Made by a program: the position numbers and the translations under genes
Shown here: positions 1 to 9,080 of the stretch, one piece after another
Layout of the letters: every line of letters begins with the position of its first letter
Position numbering within the stretch: the first letter of the stretch is position 1
The notes under the pieces: model-generated
Databases searched by the model: none
What the model was told of the DNA's origin: nothing
Seen by the model: only the letters and a program-made list of their open reading frames with translations
Assembly: GCF_041429795.1 (NCBI RefSeq)
Contig: NZ_CP163424.1
Span: 1,366,001-1,430,000, forward strand
Source of the DNA: Algimonas porphyrae
GTDB lineage: Bacteria; Pseudomonadota; Alphaproteobacteria; Caulobacterales; Maricaulaceae
Direction: 5' to 3'
Length of the DNA: 64,000 nucleotides

Positions 1-385
1 GGTGTAGGCGGATATTCCACAAGATCGTATCTAGATGGGACGCGTTGAAGGCCACCATCTGCAGCACATCTCCGCGCGCGACAGGATCGCTGATCGGGGG
101 AATAAGTTCGGCATGCGGATGCAGATCGGCCAGATGAATGATCATGGCCCCGCTTTCCAGTAATGTCTGTTCCGAGCCGTCCGAATAGCGAAGCTGCAGG
201 ACAGGGACGGCATGGTTCGGGTTGATCGCCATGAAGGCCGGACTCAAGCCTTCGCCTCGCACGACGTCCACGCGTCTCACCTCATGCGGAATGTCGAGCT
301 CGATCAGCAGCATCCGGACCCGCGCGGAACGGGATAGTGGATAGTGATAGAGCGTCGCCTGGTCGATGGGAGATGATTGTGTCAT
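1..385 (-). CDS. Glutathione S-transferase family protein (partial, N-terminal part)
   Basis: The minus-strand reading frame starts with ATG at 385 and runs off the left edge after about 128 residues. The translation shows the thioredoxin-fold half of a glutathione S-transferase: a first strand ending YHYPLSRSARVRMLL, the cis-proline segment NPNHAVPVL around residue 65, and a following LLESGAMIIHLADL that matches the ESxAI glutathione-binding helix. The all-alpha C-terminal domain has only just begun at the edge. GSTs conjugate or reduce electrophiles in the cytosol. The gene is divergent from the next one with only 28 bases between starts, so their promoters must overlap. Family is clear; substrate is unknown. 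Confidence 0.85.
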   Translation of the reverse strand, partial: MTQSSPIDQATLYHYPLSRSARVRMLLIELDIPHEVRRVDVVRGEGLSPAFMAINPNHAVPVLQLRYSDGSEQTLLESGAMIIHLADLHPHAELIPPISDPVARGDVLQMVAFNASHLDTILWNIRLH

Positions 386-413
386 GCTGGGATCATAGGC
401 TAGCAGGACGGCG

Positions 414-752
414 ATGGAACATCTCTTTTCCTATGGCACGCTACAGCTCCCAGCCGTGCAGCGTGACACGTTCGGCGAGACGGTCGCGGGCCGGGCGGAT
501 GCGCTGGTCGGCTATCGTCGCGACATGATCGAAATCACCGACCCTGACGTTCTGGCGCTCAGCGGCGAATGTTTTCACCCCGTCGTGCACAGAACGGATG
601 ACCCTGATGACCGGGTTGCCGGCATGGTGTTCGCGCTTACGGCTGAACAGCTCGCTCGCGCCGACGCCTATGAGGTCGACGATTATGTGCGCGCCCGCGT
701 CACCCTCGCCAGCGGCCAGCAAGCCTGGCTTTATGTAGCGCGTCAGGCTTGA
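414..752 (+). CDS. Gamma-glutamylcyclotransferase (AIG2-like) family protein
   Basis: This 112-residue protein begins MEHLFSYGTLQ, the YGTL motif that forms the substrate loop of the gamma-glutamylcyclotransferase/AIG2 fold, and contains VAGMVFALTAEQLARADAYE, where the conserved Glu of the DxYE-type motif acts as the catalytic acid in characterised members. The length is typical of the small bacterial AIG2-like group. Such enzymes release 5-oxoproline from gamma-glutamyl amines or peptides. An AGGA Shine-Dalgarno sits 6 bases before ATG. It is divergent from the partial glutathione S-transferase, a pairing that would suit glutathione metabolism, but this is an inference. Confidence 0.8.
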   Translation: MEHLFSYGTLQLPAVQRDTFGETVAGRADALVGYRRDMIEITDPDVLALSGECFHPVVHRTDDPDDRVAGMVFALTAEQLARADAYEVDDYVRARVTLASGQQAWLYVARQA

Positions 753-772
753 GTACGGATCGCGGATCGGGG

Positions 773-2512
773 CTAGTGATTCATGCTTCCCATGCCGTGC
801 CCCATATTGACGATGTCCGGTTCTTCCTGAGTTCCGGGCTGTGTGCCTGACAGACGGTAACCATTGGCGAGATTGCCGTCATGGCAGTCTAGTTCGCCCT
901 TGATGCAGACATCCAGAACGGCTTGCAGCGCTTCAGGGTGCCATGCGTTGAACCAGTCCCCATGCAGTGACATTCCACCGGGCGTGGCTTGGTTGACGTC
1001 ATACATGTCCGACGCGATCCGCCATCCCCGACTGGATTGCGTGACGGGATCATAAACGTCGGGTGTCACACCGAATGCATAATGGAAACTGACCCGTATG
1101 ATTGGTTCGGGATGTTCAGTCGGGCACATGGTCATGCCGTCATTGGTCGTGATCGGATAGGCCAGATGACTTTTATGATCATCGGAGTCGAGGTTCACGC
1201 CGTCCCAGCAACTTGGGAAAAACACATCCATACGCAAACGGTCCGGCGCCTGGCACTCAGGGATTGACGTACTCCAGCGGGGATTGGTGGCGTCACTCGA
1301 TTCCCAGGACTGGCAATGCCAGCGAACAATCGATGTATCCTGCTCCATGCCGGGCATGGCAGCGCCATTCCCCGCAATCATCTTCAAGCCTAGCGGGATA
1401 GGTTGAATAGACTCAAGGTCGTCGACACCGGCAGAGTAATAGAAAATCTCATGCGCCACATCATCATTGCCTACGACGGCTGACACGACCTGCCATGCCG
1501 GATCCCCATTATCGTCCAGCAGGCGTGCTTCGGTCTGCTGATTATAGGACGGAGCAAGCAGAGCCGGTATCCAGTATGCGGAGCGGTTGAGTTCATCGCC
1601 CTGACAGCTCGATTGCCCCGTCGTAAATAATGACTCCAGCGTACTCGTTTCATCCAGCAACATGTTGCCGTAGAAACGGTGCAGGTGAGCTGCGTTATCC
1701 TGATCCGGGAAAACGATCGGATCGTCATAGCTGGAATGGGCAAAGTCGCAGTTGATCCGCAAAATTCCGCGCCAGCTGTTCGGCTCCACTCTGTTCGGCT
1801 GCACCGTCGTCCGGATCAGGTTCTCGTCGATCTCGGCGTCATTATGGTCACCGAAAATACTGCTGACGGTCCAATCATGACGGGTAATTTCTCTGACGCT
1901 GCCATCAGCCCCGATCGCCCGGATGGAAAGTTGATGATCGCCAACAGAAATCGGCATGACTGTGTAAGGGCTCTGACAGTTGGCAAACTCGCCGCCATCA
2001 AGGCTACATTCGAAGCCTGTTGCATCCTGTGAGGTGAAGTCAAACCGGGCAAATGGCATCTTTGTGACCGCGTCCGGGGCTGCTGTGAGTTCCACCGGTC
2101 GACCGTCAATGACCTCAATAATAACCGTGTCCGTGGCTGTCGCGCCTTGATTGTCAGTGACCTGAAGGCGAAATTCAAGCGATTGGGTCGTATCGGCTGA
2201 CGGAGCCGTAAAGGTAGCGATTGCAGTCGAGCCGTCCGTGAGTGTGACCGTCGGGCCTGATAGTTGCGACCAAGCCCAGCTTGCCACCGTGCCGTCGCTA
2301 TCGCTGCCTGATCCTGACAGGGTCACGGTTGCGTTTTCCAGAACCTGTTGATCGGCTCCTGCATTGGCCACAGGCGCAATATTGCTGATCACAACAGGGG
2401 ACTGAACGGACGGGGTCGTTGATCCACCACCGCCGCACGCCTGAAGCGCTAAGGCGGTCGTCGCCATCAATAATAGGGTGAAGCGGTTTGTGCCTGCACG
2501 TTGGTGTAGCAT
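773..2512 (-). CDS. DUF1996 lipoprotein with PKD-like domain
   Basis: A 579-residue predicted lipoprotein. The N-terminus has a signal peptide ending in the lipobox LQAC followed by GGGGS, so Cys26 would be lipidated. Residues about 47-134 form a PKD/Ig-like domain (NAGADQQVLENATVTLSGSG through the RLQVTDNQGA strand). The C-terminal two thirds, from about residue 230, match DUF1996: a HSSYDDPIVFP segment, AAHLHRFYGN, a second conserved part ending DVFFPSCWDG and a SHLAYP segment. DUF1996 proteins are secreted and of unknown function, often attached to carbohydrate- or adhesion-type modules. A GGGGA ribosome site lies 6 bases before ATG. It is transcribed away from the TRIC gene upstream on the same strand. 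Confidence 0.85.
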   Translation of the reverse strand: MLHQRAGTNRFTLLLMATTALALQACGGGGSTTPSVQSPVVISNIAPVANAGADQQVLENATVTLSGSGSDSDGTVASWAWSQLSGPTVTLTDGSTAIATFTAPSADTTQSLEFRLQVTDNQGATATDTVIIEVIDGRPVELTAAPDAVTKMPFARFDFTSQDATGFECSLDGGEFANCQSPYTVMPISVGDHQLSIRAIGADGSVREITRHDWTVSSIFGDHNDAEIDENLIRTTVQPNRVEPNSWRGILRINCDFAHSSYDDPIVFPDQDNAAHLHRFYGNMLLDETSTLESLFTTGQSSCQGDELNRSAYWIPALLAPSYNQQTEARLLDDNGDPAWQVVSAVVGNDDVAHEIFYYSAGVDDLESIQPIPLGLKMIAGNGAAMPGMEQDTSIVRWHCQSWESSDATNPRWSTSIPECQAPDRLRMDVFFPSCWDGVNLDSDDHKSHLAYPITTNDGMTMCPTEHPEPIIRVSFHYAFGVTPDVYDPVTQSSRGWRIASDMYDVNQATPGGMSLHGDWFNAWHPEALQAVLDVCIKGELDCHDGNLANGYRLSGTQPGTQEEPDIVNMGHGMGSMNH

Positions 2513-2611
2513 GATTGTCCCCTGGTAAGCTGGTCTATGCTGGGTCCAACGGACGCCTCCGGCCTTTCCTGTGCTGAAAAGTCTTTGCTTACCGAGATTT
2601 CATTCAGCGCA

Positions 2612-3241
2612 TCACTTTGCGCGGGGGAGAGACCAGCCGAAATGGATGGCGCAGGCGCGGATGGCGAAGGCGAGGCTGGAGCCAATCAGCGTCGAGATTT
2701 CGAAGGACAGGCCGGATTGCTGCGCCAGTCCGTAGCCGAGCCCACCGAGCAGCGCGGCAGTGGCGTAAATATCCTGTTTCAGCAGCAGGGGTTCGCGATT
2801 GGCGACGATGTCGCGCAGCAGCCCGCCTGCCGAAGCCGTCACGCCGCCCATGATCACGGCGATCGTGATGCCGTGGCCAAGGTCGATCGCCTTGGCCGCA
2901 CCGGCTACGGCAAACAGGGACAGGCCGACTGCATCAGCCCAGCGTAAGGGTTTGAAATCCTCGACCGAGTTGGCGAACAGATAGGACAGGATGGCCCCGA
3001 TCAGGACCATCAGCAAAGACCAACCATCCGTCAGCCAGAAGACCGGTGCATCCAGAATGAGGTCGCGAAGCGTTCCGCCGCCCAAAGCTGGCAGAAATGA
3101 CAGGACCAGAATGCCGAGCCAGTCCATCTTGGCCCGCACGGCGACGATCCCGCCCGAAATGGCAAAGACCAGCACGCCAACCCGGTCGAGAAGGGTCAGG
3201 ACGAAATCAAGGCTTAGCGGGTCCAGGGTCATGCTTCCCAT
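2612..3241 (-). CDS. TRIC/UPF0126-type cation channel family membrane protein
   Basis: A 209-residue integral membrane protein with about seven hydrophobic helices and an internal duplication: the first half carries FAISGGIVAVRAKMDW and LGGGTLRDLIL, the second FAVAGAAKAIDLGHG and SAGGLLRDIV. These paired GG-rich kinks are the signature of the bacterial trimeric intracellular cation (TRIC/YicG, formerly UPF0126) family, which conducts monovalent cations in the few members studied. ATG at 3241 is preceded by AAGGG with 8 bases spacing, favouring it over the internal ATG at 3232. It is divergent from the transglutaminase-like gene. The physiological role is unknown. Confidence 0.85.
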   Translation of the reverse strand: MGSMTLDPLSLDFVLTLLDRVGVLVFAISGGIVAVRAKMDWLGILVLSFLPALGGGTLRDLILDAPVFWLTDGWSLLMVLIGAILSYLFANSVEDFKPLRWADAVGLSLFAVAGAAKAIDLGHGITIAVIMGGVTASAGGLLRDIVANREPLLLKQDIYATAALLGGLGYGLAQQSGLSFEISTLIGSSLAFAIRACAIHFGWSLPRAK

Positions 3242-3361
3242 TGCCGCGACCCTTCTGCGCGATCAAGCCTGTGCGTAAAGCCCACAGGGCCACTCAACGG
3301 GGCGTTGCACTCGCGTGAGAGCTCGTCTAGCCGGGTGGTTGGGGCCGATGGGGGAGTCTGG

Positions 3362-5458
3362 ATGATGCGTGTGGTCAGAACCTTGCTGCGCGGCCTTACC
3401 CTGTGCCTGCCTCTGATCTGTGTGCCTGTTGCAGCGGCCCAGCAGGTTGAGGATTATATCAATATCCGGCCGCGACCGAATTGGGTCGTGCCTGTACCCA
3501 CGCCCGACTATGACCGGTCCGCCGATAGCGGACGGGACGCGGTGTTCGCGCTGACGGATTTTCAGAACCGTTTCGGGTTGAACACGGATGAATACTCCAC
3601 CCGCTACGTCGTCGATCTGCTTACACCTGCGGCTGTCGAGGAGGAGGGAACGATTAGCCGTGACTTCGATCCGTCCTATCAGACGATGGAGCTGCACCAT
3701 GTCCGCATCATTCGCGATGGTCGCTCGATCAATGCCATCGATCTGTCCGAGGCGATGATTTTCCGTACGGAGACTGACCGCGATCAGATGATCTTCAATG
3801 GGACGCTGACCTTCTCGATGCCAGTCCTGGATCTCCGGGTCGGCGACCGGCTGGATGTGTCCTATACTACGCGCGGGCGTAATCCCGCGATCGGGTCGGG
3901 ATTTTTGACGCGGCGCGTGTTCGGCACGACTGGCGAGGTCAAGCGCCGCTTCATGCGGGTCCTGATCGCCGATGACCAGCCTGTCCATACGCAGGTTCAT
4001 AATGGTGCGCCTGAACCGGAGCGCAGCCAAATTGACGGCTGGACCGTCTTTGAATGGGATGCGCCCGATCCGCAGGCTCCGGATTATGACACGGATACGC
4101 CGGACTGGACCTTCCGCGCCCCGACATACGAGATTTCCAACTTTGCCAGCTGGTCGGAGGTCGGCAATCTGTTTTCAGATTATTACGCACTGACCGCGGA
4201 CGACCGCAAAGCTGTCGCGCCTATTGTGGCGGAGATCGCGTCCGCCCACACTGATCCGAAGGCACGGGCCCGAGCGGCACTGGACTGGGTTCAGAATAAC
4301 ATCCGCTACGTCGCGCTGGCTTACGGCGAGGGCGGTTTCATTCCCCGTCGCACCGAACGGGTGCTGCGGCGTCGGTTCGGCGACTGCAAGGATGTGACGC
4401 TGTTACTGCTCACCCTGCTGGACGGGCTGGGCGTGTCGGCGGACCCCATTCTGGTCAATCTCGATGAGCGTGGCGGCGAATTCAAGGGGCTCGCCAATCC
4501 CTATGCGTTCGATCACATCAAGGTTCTGGCCGAGATCGACGGCAAACTCTATCCGATGGACGCAACCCGCGATCCGCAGTTTGGAACGCTCGACATGATG
4601 GAGCGGGGCGGTGTGGAGTTCGGCCTGCGGCTGGTCGCCGGAAAGGCCGCGATTACGCGGCTGCCGCCCAACGACTATCCCTATCGCGAGCGCGTGACCG
4701 AGCGTTTTGACGCTGTCTCGGAAGAAAACGCCATTCTCTACACGCTGACTGTCGAGGAACGCGGCGGGGAGGCCGATGCCACGGCGAGCTGGTTGGCCAG
4801 CGACGGCGAGGCGAGCGTCATGGACAACTATGTCGATTATCTGGATGACCTGTTTCCCACTCTGGAAGTGGCAGACCCCATGACGGTAACGATCGAACCC
4901 GACCGCGCTTACACGTCGCTTCAGTTCGCGTTTCGTATTCCGTTCGAGCAGGGCGGCGAGTCCGTGACGATCAATACACGCGCTTGGCAGCTCTTATCGC
5001 GTGTGCCGGGCTTTGAAGGCGGCAGCCGGACCTTGCCGTTTGCGCTGAGCCACCCGCGCAATGTGCAGCATATTCGCGACTATGTGTCTGCGAGCAGTAA
5101 CGGTTTCGAAGTGCAATCCCGCACGATCGAAAATGACGCCTTCCGGTTCACACTTAGCGATACGGTGGAGCCCGGCCTGTTCCGGGAGGATTATCGCTGG
5201 GTCACGAAACAGGACTTCATCGCCGCCGACGCCTTTGTGGACACCATGTCGGAGATCGATGACGTGCGGGATGCAAGTTTTTCCAAAATCACCCTCTTAC
5301 TGACGGATGCTGAGGCCACGCCGCCGCCTGAAGGCTCGTCCAGCGGTGCAGGGCGAGTGCTGTTCTGGCTCTATCTGATCCTGTTCCCGGCGGGTGTCGG
5401 CTTCTTGTTATGGCGCGAACGACGGCGGCGGCGCGCGGAGGGTGAGGCCACACGCTGA
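3362..5458 (+). CDS. DUF3857 and transglutaminase-like domain protein
   Basis: The protein is 698 residues if started at ATG 3362, which gives a clean signal peptide ending VPVAAAQQ; an upstream in-frame start at 3305 would add 19 residues that spoil it. Residues about 55-215 are a DUF3857 domain. A transglutaminase core follows with a visible catalytic triad: Cys342 in RRRFGDCKD, His385 in AFDHIKV and Asp400 in YPMDATRD. The C-terminus has one membrane helix and an arginine-rich cytosolic tail (RERRRRRAEG). This anchors a large periplasmic domain to the inner membrane. The family is widespread but biochemically uncharacterised; a peptidase or cross-linking role is a family-level guess. Confidence 0.85.
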   Translation: MMRVVRTLLRGLTLCLPLICVPVAAAQQVEDYINIRPRPNWVVPVPTPDYDRSADSGRDAVFALTDFQNRFGLNTDEYSTRYVVDLLTPAAVEEEGTISRDFDPSYQTMELHHVRIIRDGRSINAIDLSEAMIFRTETDRDQMIFNGTLTFSMPVLDLRVGDRLDVSYTTRGRNPAIGSGFLTRRVFGTTGEVKRRFMRVLIADDQPVHTQVHNGAPEPERSQIDGWTVFEWDAPDPQAPDYDTDTPDWTFRAPTYEISNFASWSEVGNLFSDYYALTADDRKAVAPIVAEIASAHTDPKARARAALDWVQNNIRYVALAYGEGGFIPRRTERVLRRRFGDCKDVTLLLLTLLDGLGVSADPILVNLDERGGEFKGLANPYAFDHIKVLAEIDGKLYPMDATRDPQFGTLDMMERGGVEFGLRLVAGKAAITRLPPNDYPYRERVTERFDAVSEENAILYTLTVEERGGEADATASWLASDGEASVMDNYVDYLDDLFPTLEVADPMTVTIEPDRAYTSLQFAFRIPFEQGGESVTINTRAWQLLSRVPGFEGGSRTLPFALSHPRNVQHIRDYVSASSNGFEVQSRTIENDAFRFTLSDTVEPGLFREDYRWVTKQDFIAADAFVDTMSEIDDVRDASFSKITLLLTDAEATPPPEGSSSGAGRVLFWLYLILFPAGVGFLLWRERRRRRAEGEATR

Positions 5459-5477
5459 TCTGGCGCGCCGGGCCCGG

Positions 5478-6485
5478 CTAGAGGAATGCCGCCATCGCAG
5501 CGGCGGTGTCGAGCATCCGGTTCGAAAAGCCCCATTCATTGTCGTACCAGGACAGGACGCGGATCATGTGCGGGTTTGGCACCATCGTTTCCGTCATCAG
5601 CACGGTCGATGAATGCGGGTCGTGATTGAAATCGGTCGAGACAGTCAGATCGTCCGTCACGGCCAGAATGCCCGCCATGGCCTGCGCACCGTCGCGGAAG
5701 GCCGCATTGACGCGATCGATATCGGTCGGCGTTGCGACATTGACGACCAGGTCCACGGCGGAGACATTGGGTGTCGGCACACGGATCGCCTTTCCGTCCA
5801 GCTTTCCGTCCAGTTCCGGCATGACCAGCCCGATCGCCTTGGCCGCGCCCGTACTGGTCGGGATCATCGACAAGGCGGCCGCGCGCCCGCGATTGAAGTC
5901 CTTGCGATGGACGCCGTCCAGCGTCGGCTGGTCGCCTGTGTAGCTGTGAACCGTCGTCATGAAACCGGACTGGATGGTAAAGCGGTCATGCAGAATGCGG
6001 GCCAGCGGGGCGAGCGCATTGGTCGTGCAGGATCCGTTCGAAACGATGATGTCCGCCGCACTCAGCGTGCCGTCATTCACGCCGTAGACGATGGTCTTGT
6101 CCGCGCCATTACCCGGGGCGGAGATCAGGACGCGTTTCGCGCCGGCCTCGCAATGTTTGAGCGCAGCGTCGCGACTAGTGAACAGGCCCGTACACTCCAT
6201 CACAATGTCGATGTCATGCTCACCCCAGTTCAGATCCGCCAGATCGCGGGTCGCGCTAACGGCGATCGGACCGCCGCCAATATCGATCCCATTATCCGAT
6301 ACGGAGACGGTGCCGGGAAACCGTCCATGCACACTGTCATATTTCAGCAGATGCGCCAGGTTTTCCGGTGAAGACAGATCGTTGATGGCCACGATTTCGA
6401 GATCGTCGCGACCGGATTCATGGAGGGCGCGAAGAACATTCCGTCCGATCCGTCCAAAACCGTTAATAGCGATGCGTGTTGTCAT
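5478..6485 (-). CDS. gap: Type I glyceraldehyde-3-phosphate dehydrogenase
   Basis: A 335-residue enzyme starting RIAINGFGRIGRNVLRAL, the NAD-binding Rossmann motif, with the catalytic SCTTNALAP (nucleophile Cys153) and the C-terminal SWYDNEWGFSNRM. It oxidises glyceraldehyde 3-phosphate to 1,3-bisphosphoglycerate in glycolysis and gluconeogenesis. ATG at 6485 starts exactly at the conserved fold; the open frame extends 15 codons further upstream but that extension is not family-like. A perfect 14-base palindrome of LacI type lies 31-44 bases upstream (6516-6529), suggesting control by a sugar-responsive repressor. The gene stands alone, divergent from the photolyase-like pair and convergent with the transglutaminase gene. 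Confidence 0.97.
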   Translation of the reverse strand: MTTRIAINGFGRIGRNVLRALHESGRDDLEIVAINDLSSPENLAHLLKYDSVHGRFPGTVSVSDNGIDIGGGPIAVSATRDLADLNWGEHDIDIVMECTGLFTSRDAALKHCEAGAKRVLISAPGNGADKTIVYGVNDGTLSAADIIVSNGSCTTNALAPLARILHDRFTIQSGFMTTVHSYTGDQPTLDGVHRKDFNRGRAAALSMIPTSTGAAKAIGLVMPELDGKLDGKAIRVPTPNVSAVDLVVNVATPTDIDRVNAAFRDGAQAMAGILAVTDDLTVSTDFNHDPHSSTVLMTETMVPNPHMIRVLSWYDNEWGFSNRMLDTAAAMAAFL

Positions 6486-6515
6486 GAGGGGTTCGGGCCT
6501 GTCATATTGAGTGTT

Positions 6516-6529
6516 TGACAGCGCTGTCA
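6516..6529. promoter_or_regulatory. LacI-type operator palindrome upstream of gap
   Basis: TGACAGCGCTGTCA is a perfect 14-base palindrome with a central CG step, the usual form of a LacI-family operator. It lies 31-44 bases upstream of the gap start codon, where a repressor would overlap the promoter. The binding protein is not in this window. Confidence 0.55.
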
Positions 6530-6704
6530 TAACCTGATTTCGTCGCGATAGAAAGGGTCATTGTCGTTGCAGCCATTTGGTAGGCAGGGCGCTGATATAC
6601 CCGGCAGGGCTGGCTAGACCCTGTGTGCGTGGGACGCGCTTTGAAAATCTGGTCTTCGAAAAAGACATCCGGGCGGCTTGTCGTGCGTAAGCAAGTCATC
6701 CTGA

Positions 6705-7589
6705 ATGACCGATCCGACCCGCATAAATGTCCCCCGATGCAGAGATGACAGGATCGCGCTGGCTCGCCGACTTAATCCGCACTTGTCCAGCCGGGACCGC
6801 GCAGTCGCCGCAATCGAAGGAGGTCCGGATGCTGCCCGGAAACGGATACGCACGATCGATCCCGTCGCCTATGCCAGAACCCGTAATCATCTCGATGGAG
6901 CGATTACGCGACTATCGCCTTACATCCGGCATGGCGTCGTAAGCTTGGCCGAGGTGCGCGATGCGGTTCTGTCCGCCGCCGCCAATCAGGGCGAAGCCGA
7001 GAAAATGGTGCAGCAACTGGCCTGGCGCGATTACTGGCAGCGTCTCCATGCCGACCTTGGCAACCGGATATGGGATGATCTGGAAGACTATAAGACAGGC
7101 TTTCAACCGTCCGATTACGCGCGTGATCTGCCGGATGATATTGCGCGGGCCGAAACAGGTGTTGCGTCCATGGACCATTGTCTCCGGCAACTGATACAGA
7201 CCGGGTGGCTGCACAATCATGCGCGTCTCTATCTGGCCGCCTATGTCTGCCATTTCCGGCGCGTGCGCTGGCAGGCCGGGGCACAATTCTTTCTGACGCA
7301 TCTGCTGGACGGCGATCCGGCGTCGAATAATCTGTCCTGGCAGTGGGTGGCATCGACCTTTTCGCACAAACCCTATTACTTCAATCTGGATAATATGCGG
7401 CGGTTCTGCGGGCCAGATGTCGATGTGACGGACCGGAACAACCGGGTTTTCGCCGACACCTATGAAGCGCTGCATAGGCGGCTTTTCCCGCGGCTCGATC
7501 CGCCGCAACCGCGTCAGAAGAAATCTGAACGCGCAAACACATCCGCTCATCGCAATGGCGCGCAACAGACGCAGACGGTGCAGTCGTGA
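6705..7589 (+). CDS. Stand-alone FAD-binding domain of the photolyase/cryptochrome family
   Basis: This 294-residue protein corresponds only to the helical C-terminal half of a DNA photolyase. Visible family features include the ITRLSPYIRHGVVSL segment, LAWRDYWQRL, and the FAD/DNA-pocket run LLDGDPASNNLSWQWVAST, where Asp, Asn and WQW are the classic residues, followed by KPYYFNLDNMRRF. The N-terminal antenna-binding alpha/beta domain is missing from this reading frame; a candidate for it is encoded by the next gene, whose GTG start overlaps this stop codon by four bases. The last 40 residues are polar and low in conservation. It may repair cyclobutane dimers together with its partner, or sense light. 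Function beyond FAD binding is inference. Confidence 0.85.
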   Translation: MTDPTRINVPRCRDDRIALARRLNPHLSSRDRAVAAIEGGPDAARKRIRTIDPVAYARTRNHLDGAITRLSPYIRHGVVSLAEVRDAVLSAAANQGEAEKMVQQLAWRDYWQRLHADLGNRIWDDLEDYKTGFQPSDYARDLPDDIARAETGVASMDHCLRQLIQTGWLHNHARLYLAAYVCHFRRVRWQAGAQFFLTHLLDGDPASNNLSWQWVASTFSHKPYYFNLDNMRRFCGPDVDVTDRNNRVFADTYEALHRRLFPRLDPPQPRQKKSERANTSAHRNGAQQTQTVQS

Positions 7590-8011
7590 CGGGATCGCCC
7601 CTCATCTGGGTTCATCTGGACGCGCTGTCCCTGTCACACCCCGTCTTTCAGGCTGCGCCGCCTCACGCAGAGGCGGTCTATATATGGGATGAAAATGATG
7701 TCGCGCGGCGGGGCTGGTCGCTCAAGCGCTGTGTCTTCGTGCTGGATTGTCTGGCGGCTATGGACGTGCCGGTTGTTGCGGGGCAGGCGGAGGCGGTTCT
7801 ATCCGGTCATACGGTCTATGTCGCAAACAGTGTCGATCCGCAGATCCGGCAGATCGTGGTCAGTCTCGGCGACGCTGTCACAGTCGTTCGAGAGCGAGCC
7901 TTTGCGACCCTTCCGGATGATACGGATATGGGCCGGTTCTTTCGCTTCTGGAACACAGTGCGTCGCTCTGCCATGCGTCCGCCAGACCTAGAAACAAAGA
8001 ACCAGATATGA
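7586..8011 (+). CDS. Small photolyase N-terminal-like alpha/beta domain protein
   Basis: A 141-residue protein with a GTG start inside the GTGA overlap with the preceding gene. It resembles a shortened version of the N-terminal antenna domain of photolyases: an opening IWVHLDALSLSHPVFQAAP in the place of the usual WFRRDLRLHDNPAL, then AVYIWDENDVARRGWSLKRC and FVLDCLAAMDVPV, as in the VFVFDE...GWSAKR...LxxLxxxL pattern of that domain. The RRDLR motif itself is lost. The end, TDMGRFFRFWNTVRRSAM, is not from the textbook domain and may form the contact to the flavin subunit. No stand-alone function is known to me; translational coupling argues that it works with the FAD protein. Confidence 0.65.
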   Translation: MTGSPLIWVHLDALSLSHPVFQAAPPHAEAVYIWDENDVARRGWSLKRCVFVLDCLAAMDVPVVAGQAEAVLSGHTVYVANSVDPQIRQIVVSLGDAVTVVRERAFATLPDDTDMGRFFRFWNTVRRSAMRPPDLETKNQI

Positions 8012-8033
8012 CGGCCGTGCAGGGAGATAGAGC

Positions 8034-9047
8034 GTGAAAATTGCCATCATTGGAGCCGGCATGGCGGGTCTTAGCGCAGCGAATGCGCTCTCGGAGCGCC
8101 ATCACGTCCGTCTGTTCGACAAGAGTCGCGGTGTCGGCGGGCGGATGAGCACGCGCTATGCTGGCGATTACGAATTCGATCACGGAGCCCAATATTTCAC
8201 AGTGTCCGACCCGGAGTTTCAGGCTCTGATCGACAGTGTGCGCCGCGACGGGCATGTCGCGCCGTGGCATAGTCGGGGTCTATATGTACGCGACGGGGTG
8301 ATCGAGGCGGATCGGGGACGGCCTCGCTGGGTCGGTACACCGCGCATGAACAGTTTGCCCAAAGCCATGGCACGGGGCCTGTCGATCGATCTGGGACGGC
8401 GCATCGCGTCCGTGACGGGGCAGGCAGACGATCTGCGTCTGACATTCGAGGACGGATCACGCGAAGGGCCGTTCGACCGCGTCATCTGCACTGCGCCCGC
8501 CCCGCAGACTGCACAGATCTTGCCCAATGAGACCCCGCTCCAGTCCGTCCTGGCCCGGGTACGGATGCAGGCCTGTTTCGCTGTCATGGTTGGTTTGGAA
8601 GATCGGTTCGATCCAGGCTGGGACAGCCTGCGCCTGTCGGACCTACCGGTCAGCTGGATGGCGCGCAACAGCGCCAAACCGGGACGCGACTCGCATTTGA
8701 CCAGTCTGGTCATCCACGCGGCGCCGGATTGGTCAGACCGCTATGCTGAGGCGGATCGGGCTGATGTCCTGGCGACCCTGCTGGAAACGGCGTCGACCAT
8801 CTGTGAGCGCCCGCTCCAAGACGCGCCGCATCTGGCTCTGCACCGCTGGCTTTATGCGTTCTCGGATCAGCCGCCTGTTACTGTCGATGGCGTTGCCGCC
8901 CATGAGCAGGACTGTCTGATCGACCGGGATCGTGGCATCATCTGTGCCGGCGACTGGTGCGTGGGCGGCCGGGTCGAAGGCGCGTTCATCAGCGGCCGCG
9001 CAGCCGCCAAGGCAGTCGATTCCGTGGCTACAGAGCGTAATTCTTAA
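8034..9047 (+). CDS. Renalase-like NAD(P)/FAD-dependent oxidoreductase
   Basis: A 337-residue flavoprotein with GTG start 22 bases after the previous stop. It opens with the dinucleotide-binding MKIAIIGAGMAGLSAANAL, has the second FAD motif VGGRMSTRYAG, the DHGAQYF segment typical of renalase-like amine oxidases, and a closing CAGDWCVGGRVEGAFISGRAAA that binds FAD. Characterised relatives oxidise isomeric dihydro-NAD(P)H forms back to NAD(P)+. Members of this family are often encoded beside photolyases, and here the gene follows the split photolyase pair in what looks like one operon. A supporting role in flavin or nicotinamide redox is an inference. Confidence 0.85.
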   Translation: MKIAIIGAGMAGLSAANALSERHHVRLFDKSRGVGGRMSTRYAGDYEFDHGAQYFTVSDPEFQALIDSVRRDGHVAPWHSRGLYVRDGVIEADRGRPRWVGTPRMNSLPKAMARGLSIDLGRRIASVTGQADDLRLTFEDGSREGPFDRVICTAPAPQTAQILPNETPLQSVLARVRMQACFAVMVGLEDRFDPGWDSLRLSDLPVSWMARNSAKPGRDSHLTSLVIHAAPDWSDRYAEADRADVLATLLETASTICERPLQDAPHLALHRWLYAFSDQPPVTVDGVAAHEQDCLIDRDRGIICAGDWCVGGRVEGAFISGRAAAKAVDSVATERNS

Positions 9048-9080
9048 CCCCGGTGAATATTTTCCCCCTGGCCCTGTGAT

